Shown: positions 36,621-48,680 of the stretch, piece after piece
Layout: each line of letters starts with the position of its first letter
Numbering within the stretch: position 1 is the first letter of the stretch
Origin: Dipteronia dyeriana
Lineage: Eukaryota > Streptophyta > Magnoliopsida > Sapindales > Sapindaceae
NCBI GenBank assembly: GCA_032871835.1
Contig: CM065295.1
Coordinates: 21,276,501-21,340,500, forward strand
Reading direction: 5' to 3'
DNA: 64,000 nt
Position numbers and translations under genes: made by a program
Notes under the pieces: generated by a model
Seen by the model: the letters and a program-made list of their open reading frames with translations, nothing else
What the model was told of the DNA's origin: nothing
Database searches by the model: none

Positions 36621-36693
36621 TGGGGTGTGGCTAAAGGAGTAAGGCAACATGTTTTGGTCCCACTATTCAGAGGTTTGAATCCTTCCGTCCCAG
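36621..36693 (+). pseudogene. Plastid-derived tRNA-Gln (UUG), decayed copy 2
   Basis: Second tandem copy, 73 nt, starting TGGGGTGTGGCT and ending CCGTCCCAG. It has one extra base in the D region and further substitutions (GGTTTGAATCC in the T arm), so it is more decayed than copy 1. Confidence 0.8.
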
Positions 36694-37215
36694 TGCAACC
36701 TCTTATATATATATCCGAATATCAAACTCGAAATTACTTTTTTGAGCAACCTCTCTTTCAGAGTATAATTTTTTTAAGAATCTAATTTTTGATAAAATGT
36801 ACTTCTTCATTTCGAATTTTTAAAACTCTTCTATGAATAAGATGTTTTTCATAAATCAAATCGATTTCAAATAATATGAAAAGAAACGGAATCCATTTGT
36901 GATGCAAGTAAGACGACAACATAGATCACAAGAGTTTGAATTCAAAAAAAGTCGGATGCCCCCCTCCCTTGCCATAGAGTTAACATCTATTTGAGTAGTA
37001 GTATCCTATGAAAAATTCTATACATTTTAACCTACAAGGCTACAAGTGGTATCCTATAAAAAAACTTGGATGGGTCATCCCTTCCTTTCCCATAGCTATG
37101 ATTCTTTACCCCATATATTAAAAAAAAAAAAGGTGCTCGATTTGGCGTTTCATAATTTTCATCCATGGAATGGAAGAGTTAGGCAATATTACTATTGTTA
37201 GAAAACTTTACCACC

Positions 37216-38129
37216 AAGTGGCCGATCCAGAAATTTTAATAGGTAAGACACTTGAATAAATTAAAATCGCAATTATATGATTTTTTTTTTTGAAAAAATA
37301 AGAACATAGTAAAATAGTTTTTTTTAGATAAAATAAAATAAATAGAATAATTACTCAGATGAATTAAATAATCTTACATTCGAAAAGAAATAAAAACAAG
37401 AAAAATTATTTATAAATAAATAATAATAAACAACATAAATAATGAAAAAAAAATTAAAATAATAAATTAAAATCTAATTTTATAATAAGAAATTTTGTTT
37501 TGCATTTATAATGAATTCAATTTAAATTTATCCGGAAATAATTTATTGATAATTGTTACTAGACATGTTTTTAACTTTTTTATTCTTCAAATTATTGGTA
37601 AATTATTGATTTATTGATTCTTAATAAATTAAAACTATAAAATAGAGAAAAATATTTAGGGTAAAATAAAATGAATCATAGTAATAGACTGTCTATTTCA
37701 ATCCAATAAGTAAATCTAAGATTTTAGGGTTTATTGATCGGACATGTTAAATATGTCAAATTAAAACCATTAGAAATAATAAAAATCCAAAATAATAATA
37801 TATAATTTAATATAAAATAAAATTGAATGTAAGTAAACGTAAATTAACAGTAGTTAAGAAATTGACAACGAAGGAATGGTGAAAATGAATCGGAAAAGAT
37901 GGTAAAACAAATAAGACATAAAAAATTAAAAGAAAAAATTAAATTAAGAATTACCTAGATGAGACTTGAACCAAACACCTTTACTTTAAAAAGGAAGATC
38001 CACTACCAGCTACACTAACAACAATTTAAATATGTATATATTGCAATATATATAGAATCAATTTTTTTTTAAAAAAAAAATTGAGGTAAGACACGGGCCT
38101 TACCTGGTCTTCACGTGGATCCGCCCCTG
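37216..38129. mobile_element. Non-autonomous hAT element (914 bp) in the NBS-LRR pseudogene
   Basis: Ends AAGTGGCCGATCCA and CAGGGGCGGATCCA (other strand), with 8-bp flanks TTACCACC (37208-37215) and TTATCACC (38130-38137). CAGGGGCGGATCCA is a familiar plant hAT terminus. Interior very AT-rich and non-coding. Removing it restores contiguity of NB-ARC sequence. Confidence 0.85.
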
Positions 38130-38358
38130 TTATCACCTCATTGATGTCAGAAGGGAAATCGAGAATCAGGCTTGGGTTGTTGTGTCTTAAGATTACACAA
38201 CCCGAGATCTTCTTACAAGAATTTTTAACTCATTTGGATTCAAAGTTGAAAATAATGAGGATCTAGAGAATATGAATGAAAAAGATTTAGGCAACATCTT
38301 CATAAATCATTGCAAGGGTATTCTTATTTGCTAGTGATCGATGATGTATGGATAAAGA

Positions 38359-38893
38359 TGTAAGGATTTGAATAACACAAAAAACTGCCATGTGTAGGCA
38401 CAAAATTAATCCGAAAAGCTAACATAAACATGTTTCTATATCATGCTTAATCAAACCATAAATACATAATACTAACTCATGTCAATTCAAGAGAAAATAA
38501 GTAAATTGAGAGCGTAAGCGCACCTGAATCCATTGTCGTAGGTTGGTGGACGGGTTGAGATCTTCTAAATTATCACAATCCTTGGAACACAAAAGTGTTC
38601 TCTCTTCTCTGGTGATGGGGATCCAGAAAAGCCAAAAAGTGATTGTATAATCTAGAGACCATAACTCTATATATATAGTAAGGATATTATTATATGTTTT
38701 GCTATTTCTAATTTGGCCCCCATCAAATTAGAAATATCACTATGGTATCTACACATTAATTCCATAACAATTATACCTTAAGCTTTAAAAATTTAATCTT
38801 AAATAGACCACTTTAATTTAGGCATAACCAAAAGATATCATAACACATTTAATATTTACATGTGTGGCCCCACATGATGGAATTTTTCCAACA
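38359..38893 (-). repeat. Copia 3' LTR (left)
   Basis: Starts TGTAAGGATTTGAATAACAC and ends TTTTTCCAACA; the purine tract complement (ATCTCCCACTG) follows inside. Confidence 0.93.
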
Positions 38894-39312
38894 ATCTCCC
38901 ACTGTGCCACATATGTAACTTTACAAATGTGTATGACTTTATGAGTTCCATCACAACTTTAGGGTATATCCGAACAATCTCGTCCATTGATTATGCCGAC
39001 ATAGGATCAAAGCGGCTTTCGTCACTTTTAACGTGACTAAACCCATCAATTGTCACGTATACTAACATAACCAAATGACATAGATCAATCATGGATGCGT
39101 ATCATGGAAATTACATGCAATGTGATTTATACATGTCTCTTCCAACCGGTCCTACTTTATTCTTTAGTGAGATCAATACGTAACACAATGTAACAACGTG
39201 TAATTAACCGAATACTTTATTTCTGATCAGAAAAATATCCAAATACATAAATAAATAAGCATATCCACAATCAAACATATAGCAATAAAATACAAAATGA
39301 TACAAACTCCCA

Positions 39313-39678
39313 CTATAATATGATATCCTCACTCAAAATAATACATATATGAGCAGTGTGCTCATGAAATACCTTGGGTGCTAATCCCTTTGTAAACGGA
39401 TCCGCTATCATGGAGTTTGTCCCAATATGTTTTATGGATATCTGCCTACTTTGTACTCTCTCCTTCATAACTAGGAACTTAATGTCAATATGATTTGATC
39501 TAGATAAGCTCATGTTGTTATCAGAATATAACATTGCTGACTTATTGTCGTAATATAGTTTGAGTGGTCTTTCAACATCCTCCAGAATGCGCAACCCATT
39601 GATAAAATTTTGTAGCCATATTCTATGGTTGGATGCCTCATAGCATACTACAAACTCTATTGCCATGATGGAAGAAAC
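39313..39678 (-). pseudogene. Copia RNase H, C-terminal part
   Basis: Reads AIEFVVCYEASNHRIWL, LYYDNKSAMLYS, HIDIKFLVMKERV and IADPFTKGL, the conserved end of Copia RNase H. It breaks at 39679, exactly at the start of the nested Tat-like LTR, and the preceding residues are at 47521-47840. Confidence 0.92.
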
Positions 39679-40419
39679 TCTTATTGGTGAAATTTAGACT
39701 ATATGACATGGCAACAAAAGATGAGAGTCGGGAATGCCACGTCACTAGAAGTCAACCTGATCGAGTCAACTCAAGTTGACAAAAAACACTAATCAAACCC
39801 TCAACCAAGATAGCATAAACGATCGGGGAGGGATACCCGATCGGGGCTACCAAGATGATCGGGGTTGAGGCCATGATTGTGTGAAACTGCTGATCGGGGG
39901 AAAGAGAGTTTGGTCCGTTGGAATAGGCGATCGTTTGTATGACACATGGGCGACATTCAGATTTAACAAAGTTACGACTCAAACGCGTAGAGAATGAGCC
40001 CTACTTAAATAAGGCTTCTAGAAGTACACTTTGGTGAGGACATAAATTTTCTTATAGATATCAAAGTCCAGATTAGGCAAGAGACCTAACACAATCAAAA
40101 GACAATCAACGTTAGGGTAAAACGACTTCGATTAAGTCAATCAGCTCTGTGTAAGGTATTACACATAGTTCGGGCCGACTTATAACAGTGACAGCGATAA
40201 GAATACATGATCAAAGGGTTTCGGTTGCAATCAAAAGAGTTAACTTGGTAAAACCTAGTATACATAGCTCAAGTTAATCAATGATTATAACCATCCCTAA
40301 AACGCTCGGCTATTAGTCGCTCAAACTAACTGAAGTCTCCAAGTGATCCCAGTCATGCAACAAAGTGTTCAGCACAAATGAAATTTATCCCGAATCAAGC
40401 AAAAAGATTTTATTGATGT

Positions 40420-40421
<2 letters not shown>

Positions 40422-40465
<44 letters not shown>
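40422..40465. repeat. (TA)n microsatellite
   Basis: About 22 uninterrupted TA units beside the end of the antisense gene of the Tat-like element. Confidence 0.95.
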
Positions 40466-40467
<2 letters not shown>

Positions 40468-40519
40468 CAAAGTTACAAATTGACAAAAGGTAAGGAAAGA
40501 AAGCTAAGCATCGTAGGTA

Positions 40520-43500
40520 CTAGAAGGACCCCTCAAGTCCAAATCCACCAGGAGGGAGGTCATCACCCCTGTAGTCTTTGCTCAGATTTCTAAAATTCGG
40601 CCATATGATGTGATCTTTTGAGTCGTCGACCATGAATGGAGAATAGTCTGTTTCTGGCAAGGGGCCAATGTCAACTCCCTTGGTCAGAGCACCGCTTTCT
40701 TCATTGGTATGGAAAGCCACCAAGAAGACTTAGAAGGGAGTTCCAGGTGCATAGGATGATGATCCTTCCCGATGGATCTACAGTAGGCTCTCTACCTGGT
40801 CATCTGATTCTTTATGGCCTCTAGGTACTCTTCCTTATGTCTCTTGGTAGTCCTGTTCCACTTTCGACAGGCCTTCCCTGTGGACCTCTCCTTGCCGCTA
40901 AAAAATACTCGAGTAATGGCTAGCCCTCTCTTGAATTCTCTCAGCATAACAGTGTTAAATACTGGAGAACTCTTGTAGCGATCCACATTTGGACTTCGAG
41001 GGTTGACCTAGCCTACTGGGAGAGCACTTCCACACTGACTTGTGTTGGGATTATGCTCGATAGTAAGAGTATAATAATGTATTTGACAATCTTTTCATAT
41101 TAATAAAGTGATTTCTAGTTTAACAAATCTTATAGCATTTATAGTTTAATTATTATAATTTTCAAAAGTAAATAATCATAAGGTAAAAAGACTGTGTGAA
41201 AAGAAGAATTGTTCATACATCTAGATATGTATGAGGTAGACAAAATTCTTTAGTTACTCTTGAATAATATTCACAACTTAAGATAAAGGTTGGGCGTTTT
41301 TATCTTGTCAAAGTTGTAGATTCTTTTGATAGCATTTGAGTGAGATCAAATGTGTTATGATGAGTCTAAAATCATCAAAGTGTGGTATCTTTGGGCAAAA
41401 GAATCTAGTGCACTGGGTGCATTGAATTGGATCACAATGAAATACTTTATCTAGAACCGTCAATGGATAAAAGTTTTCACTTGAAGACAATCGGAGAGTC
41501 TATCTCAATCCTGAGATAAATGATGGGCTTATGGTTGCAAGTGTTATCATTTGAGCTATCAATGAGGACGATTATATAGCATATTCTATCCTCGATAGTT
41601 TGGTGGTATTCATTTGTTAATCGATAGAGGACTTCATTTATAGATATGGACATCGTGGCTCTATTTATTAAATGAGAGTAGAATATCATCATATGGATGT
41701 TTTGAGGTATTGGATATTAAATCTTAACGTTAAGTTTTCAATGGTGTCTATTGAAAAGTGGCTTTTGGACAAGTCAAAATATCCAAGTTCAAAATGTGGT
41801 CATGTGAGTAAATATAGTAACTTGGAGAACTATAGGCGGTCTATGAGCTATTGACGATTACTGATATTCTTCACGAGGATACATTTTCTCCAATAAGGTT
41901 GTCTAGGGTATGAATGAGAAATATTAACTTATTCTATATGTATTTAAGAGTTCAATTTTAGTTCTTTAGTGAAATGAACTAAAATTAATAGATCGGATCT
42001 AAGTGAATCATTTGTTGATTGTGATTGGGTTGGGTCTATTAGAGCTTAAATTTAGATATCCCGCCAAGATCCTCAATCAACACGAACTTGCATGGATCAC
42101 TTGATATATTCTACCGGACCAATTTAGGGGTCCATCTAGAATTGTATTAAGGCATGTGGACTTGTTTCTTTTTGTAAGAATGGGTCTAGTTCACATGTGG
42201 ACTTTTTATTAAGGTCCAATGGATTTAATAAAATAAGAAAAATAATATATTATTTTTTATTTTATTATTTAATTAAATGGAAATTAATTAACTTGGTAAT
42301 TAAATAATTATTTAATTAAAAGTCAAAATCTTTTTTCTAGTAGCAGATGGTCTCCTAATATTATACTATTGTTGGTAGTATAATTAATATTAAAGACTAT
42401 ATTTCATAAGTAGATAAATAAAAAGAATTATTTATCTAGTCAAATTAGGAAGTCTTTAATATGGTCACAAATATAATAATGAGTTGGATTAAGAGTCCTA
42501 GTGTAGGAAAAAATTCTTTTTGGAAAAGGATTCTTGGTCACTAGATAAATCCATATAAGAATAGGATTCTTACATACCAAGTAAATCCTCTTTAGAAGAG
42601 GATTTGTGAACTTATAAATATAGGTTGTAAATTTCAACCAAGCCTTAGTTTTTGGTGTGAGAAGTTGTTTTTTTTTTATTGTTATAAAAAAAAACTTCAT
42701 CCAACTCATTGTGTGAAGAATTCTGCCAAGCATAGAGAAAAGAGGGAACGTTTTTGTTTTCGATAGTATACTAGTATCATATGCATCAAAAGGTTTTTGT
42801 GTACAACATCGAATCAAGGTTCACGCGAGTTTCAATCAAATTGATTGATAATTCACAAGTGACCGGACGTTTTTGGTTTTCCTCTTGGAGGATTATTGTG
42901 ACTAACAAAGAAGAAGATTTTGCTTGTTTTCATCCTCAGGTATACAATTTAAACAAAGGGGGCCCACACTCTTAGGTGATTCACGTTCGTGATTGGATTG
43001 GAAGATCTTATGGATTCAATTCGACGCGAGTTCAATCGTCACAAAAAAAAGGTACGATACTTTTTATATACATCAATTAATCTAGGGTTAAGGTTCCTGT
43101 TATTATAAAGGGATTTTTTTTAAATATATCAAACCCTAATTTCAATTTTTCACGCTTCCGTTGCACGATTTTCCCTACAACTTGTTGCAGCCCTAGGTCT
43201 TTTGCCAGGTGCTCATAGTGGATCCGAGCCTCCTTAGATGTATGTTGCACCTCAAGCATGACTTGTTGAGCAGATGTAATGGTATTTTGGGCAATCCGGG
43301 TCTTCTTTTTAAGTTTTTTTGTCGTTGTTTCGGCCAGGATGACCCTAGATTCAAGTTCAGCCCTTCGCAGCTCTACCTTCGTGACCCTCTTCTCTAGCTA
43401 AACATTCTGGGTGGTAAGTTCTTCGAGGGTTGTCTCAGCAGCAGAGGCCCTATTTTGAGCTTTGGATATGGTTTTCTTTAGAGCCACCTCAATCACAACG

Positions 43501-46058
43501 TAGACCTTCAGCTTCTCCTCGAATTGCTTAACCCTGGAGGCACTGGTAGATGAAGACTTGAGAGCGTCATCTTTCTCAGCAAAAACATTTTTCAATTGAG
43601 ATATCTCAATAGCTTGCTTATTTTGACCAGCCAAGGCTCGAGTTAGCTCCTCCACCATCTAAAAGAAGAAGTAAGAATTAAGGAAGCCGTTAACGCGCAT
43701 GTAAAAAATAACGCAAGAAGCACATACATAAACTCTATTATTGAATATCATATGGATCTGTTCGGTGGCCTGGCAGCTCTGGCTTCCCTCCAATATCCAG
43801 TGTCAATATACCCTTCGCCAGCTGACATTGGTCGAAGCATGGAGAGGGGGTCGGCGCGAGAGTTACTCAACCAAAGAAGATGAGAAGACCTAGAGACAGG
43901 AGCAGTTATGAGAGCTGAAGGAGTAGGTTCATCGTGGCTGGAAGTGGCAGTGGTTTTGGGTACCGCTGGAAGGGTCAAGCCTGTAACATTTTTCACCTTT
44001 GAAGCTCTAACACCCTTTCTAGCCTGAGAAACAGTTGTAGGGGCCTCGAAACCCTGCCTCTTAAGAGTTTGATCTTCACTTACATAATCCTAAGGAAGGG
44101 ACCCAAGAGGTGTGATAGAGGGGACATTCCCAGATTGGCTTACCCCTACATCTTCAACCAGCTTAGTTGCAACACCAGTCCTCGATTTGAACACTGGGAG
44201 AAGTGCTTGCTCCTCAGTAACATCAAACAACTCCTCATCATTGAATTGCTCCTCCGAGTTGAGCCCACCATCATCAAAGTCAAAGTCAGAGTCAGTAAAG
44301 ACTGTCTAACACTTAAAGAAGAACTGTATGGGGGATTTCCCCAGGTGATGCAAGGGCAAATGTGAGGAAGAATGGTCTAATTGAACTTGAGAAGGCTCAA
44401 GACGAGTAACGGGCACTACCAGATCAGTTGCCTTGGCCATATCAAATGAGAGGGAAGATGTTGCAGCTAACCGATCACCTCTTTTCTTAGACCGCTGCTA
44501 CCCTAAAGTTAGACCAGTCAGGGTTTCTTGATCATCTTCCTCTTCCTCATCAAGAATGATGGGATTAGCCCCTGACTGAGATGGCAATGGGTCAGCAACA
44601 CGCATAGCTTTTGCTCTTTTACGGGCCTCAGAGGCAGAGGATCCTTTCACAGTCTTGGCCAATTTGCTGCCAGGGATCTTTTCGCTAGCCTCCACCTTAC
44701 GGGACTTCTCGTTGATTGGTTTATCCCTACTTGTCTTATCTCTAGTGGGTTTATCCCGGCTCGATCTCTCCCTTCTAGACCTCTCTCGATTAGATTCCTT
44801 TGTGGTAGATTGTACCCGGGTAGACCTATCCCTAGACGACCCCCGTCGACTACCTTGGGAAAGAGGAGCATCACAACTGCCAATTTCAGCCTGCCCAACA
44901 GGAACCACTAAAGAATCATGATCATACTCATATGCGTGCTCCACCAAGTCATATTCGGGGGGAGTAATTCCCTGAGCCATCTGATCAGCGGTCGCTCTCC
45001 TGCTCACCCGGTCAAGGTTTTTAGTCTTTTTGGTTTGCTCATCGGCAACGACGTCCATATCAAACACTGGAAAGAAAAACATATAGAAAAGCAGTAAGAA
45101 GAAATTCATACAAAGAAAGCTAAGGAGAATAGAAACGGGGACCTACAACGTTTGCATCGGGTAGAGATTTCGGGAAAAAGTCCCAGCTCAATCAGTTCCT
45201 TTTTAGCATACAAATTACGACGGCCTCGGACCTTCAAGAAATCTGAGCTGCCTTAACCACATCGTTAGCCTGGTCCCGGATGATCATAAGCGTAGCCTTG
45301 TTCCACAGTTTCGGGGTTGTAAAAATGCCTTGGGACACTGCTCTGAGCCAACCGATAGGTAGGATCAGCCACCACAGTCTCGCCCCAGTTGCCACTAACA
45401 AAGAACCAACTATTATTCTAGTATTTGTTCGTTGAAGGGAACCCCCTGATAAAGCCTTTATGGTTCTTATACGTAGGATGAGTAGATTTTTTTGTATAAC
45501 CATGGGAAATCCAGCTGTTCAGGGAGGTCACTTGAAGATAGAAGGTGCCTCTAGTATGAGACTGACCCAAGGTATAAAAGTTACGTATCTGTCATGAGGT
45601 ACTTGGCCCCGATTTTTTTCCACAAGTGCCATAAGTTGATCAGTACTCGGTATGAGTTGGGGGTTAGCTGAGCGGGGGCAATCCCCACATCTGCCAAGAA
45701 TCAAGCGATGAAGGGTTGAATAGGGAAAGTGACCCTAGAGGATAACATAACCCTGTAAACGACACTTATGCCGGGATGAGGATTCCATACAGCGCGATCG
45801 TGGTTACAAGACAGTCGCATCGAACGTGGAAGGTCAAACCGATCTTGGAACTTCTCATTTATCACCAGTCACCATATTTATTTCGTAATCAAAAGTGGAA
45901 GGGTGATCTGCGAAATACTTTAACATACGTGCTCGTCGCTCTCTCGGGACCTCCTTCATCTTTAGCTTTTGCGAGACTATCTTTAAATCGCCTACCAGCC
46001 GGGCGATTTCTTTGGGTGAAGCTCTAGAGGTTTGACGAGAACTGGATGTCTTTGACAT
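40520..46058 (-). pseudogene. Antisense ORF of the Tat-like element (putative gypsy-type transposon domain), broken
   Basis: Minus-strand gene-like series starting at 46058 (MSKTSSSRQTSRASPKEIA). Next comes a stretch with WNPHPGISVVYRVM, PIQPFIA, LADVGIAPAQLTPNSYRVLI and LWHLWKKI (about 45590-45830). It resembles the Pfam 'putative gypsy type transposon' domain. Then follow an Arg/Ser/Asp-rich charged segment (44498-45109, many RDKP/RERS repeats), a spacer, a coiled coil (43077-43660) and a C-terminal part (40520-40990) with YKSSPVFNTVMLREFKRGL and an acidic end. Several stops and frame changes occur, and a solo LTR splits it at 41043-43179. Function of this ORF family is not known to me. Confidence 0.6.
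41043..43179. mobile_element. Solo LTR (2,137 bp) inside the antisense ORF
   Basis: TG...CA unit starting TGTTGGGATTATGCTCGATA and ending GATTTTCCCTACA. Perfect 5-bp target duplication ACTTG at 41038-41042 and 43180-43184. No internal retroelement sequence or second LTR is seen, as expected after LTR-LTR recombination. The coiled-coil frame of the host ORF is cut at the duplication. Confidence 0.85.
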
Positions 46059-46712
46059 ATCTGAGCAAACATCAACAAAAGCAGAAGTAGGAGGTCAACA
46101 GATGATGGAACAAACTCAGGGTGAGCCGTAGAGTAATCTACATCTTAGGCAACAGGTTAAAACGAAGGGGGCGTGTATGCATGAAAGTGACCCCAAAGTA
46201 TGGACTCAAGCCTATTGATATTCTCTTTATCGCCGGCCTCAATGACATGCATGAGAAGTTCAAAATATCGATAATGGAGAGTTGAATCCATACCTAGAAT
46301 ATTAATGAAGGCAACGAGAACACGAATTATTCGAAAAAAAAAGAAGAAAGCGAATAAAAGTTTGAAGAAGGAAAAATTAGGGTTTCTTTTGTCAAGAAAA
46401 TCTTTGAAGTCGTGAGAAGGAAAAGAAGAGTTTCAAATTATATATATATGAGTAAGTGACATCATCAGACCATACACACGTCACTAGACGAGAGTAGAAG
46501 TAGGTGCACGAAGATTGAAAATCATGAGCCGTTTGAAATTCAAAAATAGGCTAAATGATTGTGTCAGCTGAAACGAGCGTGATTGATAGCTGTAAATTAT
46601 TAAATGCGCATTAATGAATTACAAGACAAGAAAAAAGAACAAATTAAACAGACTTCGCCGAGTGAGCTACATTTGGAACAAGATACTCAGTATCGTATGT
46701 TTAAAAAGGTAT

Positions 46713-47520
46713 TGTTATGGGTGAAATTTAGACTATATAACACGACAACAAAAGATGAGAGTCGGGGATGCCACTTCATCAAAAGTTAACCTGATCGAGT
46801 CAAATCAAGTTGACCGAATAACACTCATCAAACCCCCCGACCGAGATAGCACAAACGATCGGGGATGGATACCCGATCTGGGCTACCAAGATGATCGAGG
46901 TTGAGGCCATGATCAAGTGAAACAGTTGATCGGGGGAACGAGAGTTTGGTGGGGTGGAATAGGCGATCAGTTGTGTGACATGTGGGCAGCATTAAGATTT
47001 AACGACGTTACGACTCAAACGCGCAGAGAATGAGCCATACTTAAATAAGGCTTATAGAAGTACACTTTGGTAAGGAAGTAATTTTCCTTATAGATATCAA
47101 AGTCCAGATTATGCAAGAGATCTAACACAATCAAAAGACAATCAACGCAAAAAAAGGAAGAACAATAACGCGACTCCAATAAGTTAGAGTTTCATTTAAT
47201 TACGGGAACTTTCCTTACTTGTACAACAAGAATTAAAGTTCTATGCATGTATAAATAGACCCTAAAACTACCCACAAAAGGGTAAACGTCAATTAAGCAA
47301 CGAAGAGAGCATGCGAGATTGTGTGTGTATTCCTTTGTCATATTAGTGGATTCTTTCTTCTTTTACCGTTATCAGCAACCGTGGATGTTTCTCTGCCTTG
47401 GGGTTTTACCACGTAAAATCTTGTGTTGCTTTTCATTTTCTGTTTATTTTGATTTACAGTTTAATTATTCATTCATATTATCTATTTGATGAGTGGTTAA
47501 TCTAAAAATCATCGTCAACA
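46713..47520 (+). repeat. Right LTR of the Tat-like element
   Basis: 808 bp, TGTTATGGGTGAAATT to ATCATCGTCAACA. Has GATCGGGG words, a TATAAATAG promoter-like word at about 47251 and ends at the Copia sequence. Confidence 0.85.
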
Positions 47521-47840
47521 GAAGCTATGAGTGTCTGTTTGGCACTCCTCCAAGAAATAGCTCCACAAACTAACATGTATATGTAACCTAATGTGGATCT
47601 CTTACTTTCTTAGCATCCAACATAATCGGAGTCGGAATACCCTATGATCTCTAACTGATATGATCTTCTATATGTGAGCATGTAATCTTTTGTTCTCTTC
47701 AAATACCTCATAACCCGCTTGGCTGCTTTCCAATGATCTATCCCAGGGTTACTTAAATATATGCCTAACATACCAACAATGTACGCAATATCCGGACTCA
47801 TAACTGGTTTTTCAGGTTGTTCAGTTTGTTCCACAGGAAC
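47521..47840 (-). pseudogene. Copia RT/RNase H junction fragment
   Basis: Reads PDIAYIVGMLGIYLSNPG, WKAAKRVMRYLKRT and GYSDSDYVGC, then GAISWRSAKQTLIAS up to 47521. This is the part immediately before the RNase H piece at 39313-39678. Confidence 0.9.
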
Positions 47841-48049
47841 AATTACCTCAACTTGAATGGGGATTGTTCAACATTTTCTGATTGAGGATCCGAATTCACT
47901 TCTTGATCCATGACAGGTATATAAACTTGCACATCGTCAAAAGCGATAGTGAGAATCGAAACCGATTCCTCCTCAAAGACAATGTCTCTAACCATATTTC
48001 TCCCCCAAACTCAACATCCTAAAAAAAATGTTGCAGTTCCCGTCTTGCT

Positions 48050-48680
48050 TCAATCTCTCTTACTCATGCACACAGTAAGAAATGAGCTCTTTAAGAGTCC
48101 ATTTCTCCTTTTGCAGTTGTAACTGACCTCAAACTGAGTGTATTGTGCATGAACTAATATTAATACCAAATGCACGAGCAAGTCGTCAGATAGCTCGAGC
48201 TTCAGTGCCTTAAGTTTAGAAGCAGTATGAGACATTTCCTTAATGTATTCCCTTACATTCCCTTTGTCTTTGTAATTTATAGAAATCAAGATTTGTAAAA
48301 GCGTGCTTGTTTCTGCCTTATCATTTTTCATAAAACGCTTCTCAATTTCAGCTAGGAACTCTTTGGCATTGTTATCCCTTCAGATACCGCACCCCTAAAT
48401 GCCTCCGGAATGCCACGCTTGATGATCATAAGACTCATACGATTTGCACGATCCCACTTCTCAAAGTTCTTCCTGTCATCAGGAGAGCTTACATCCGTAA
48501 GAGAAGCGTGCTGCTCAATTCGAAGTGCAAGGTCCAAATCCATACAATCGAGAACAATAAGTATGTTCTCGTTCAAATCCTTAAAGTTGGTCCCATTAAG
48601 CATGAGTATAGAGTTGGTATTAACATATATAGTAGAAACACTAGCTTTAAAGAGAACAATACAAATACACAAACATGCTC
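48050..48680 (-). pseudogene. Copia gag (UBN2-type) fragment
   Basis: Frame 48352-48672 gives LNGTNFKDLNENILIVLDCM, LRIEQHASLTD and RANRMSLMIIKRGIPEAFRG. Frame 48050-48331 continues with KAETSTLLQILISI and SKLKALKLELSDDLLVHLVL. The two frames are offset. Typical Copia gag; the CCHC knuckle and protease are missing. Confidence 0.9.

Larger units (their letters stand above)
36016..36830. repeat. Tandem duplication (~390-407 bp units) carrying trnQ
   Basis: Unit 1 from about 36016 and unit 2 from about 36423 both start TTTGATAAAACCTTCATCAC and run through a trnQ-like sequence with the same upstream text (GAACAACCAATATTA). Small indels make the spacing 407 bp at the start and 389 bp at the tRNA. 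Confidence 0.85.
39679..47520 (+). mobile_element. Tat/LARD-like LTR element nested in the Copia element
   Basis: Left LTR remnant 39679-40111 and full right LTR 46713-47520 share GGTGAAATTTAGACTATAT and following sequence. Target duplication GAAAC/GAAGC (39674-39678, 47521-47525), 4 of 5. The left LTR is cut at about 40112, and the first base pair TG has become TC. No gag or pol on the plus strand is seen; the interior is filled by a long antisense gene-like region. An antisense ORF before the 3' LTR is known for the plant Tat lineage of Ty3/gypsy. LTR difference about 12% by hand count. Confidence 0.75.

Noticed and set aside
36016..36830. Functional nuclear tRNA-Gln genes
   Set aside because: Text and upstream spacer are plastid-like, and the anticodon stem is disrupted in copy 1 and the D region in copy 2.
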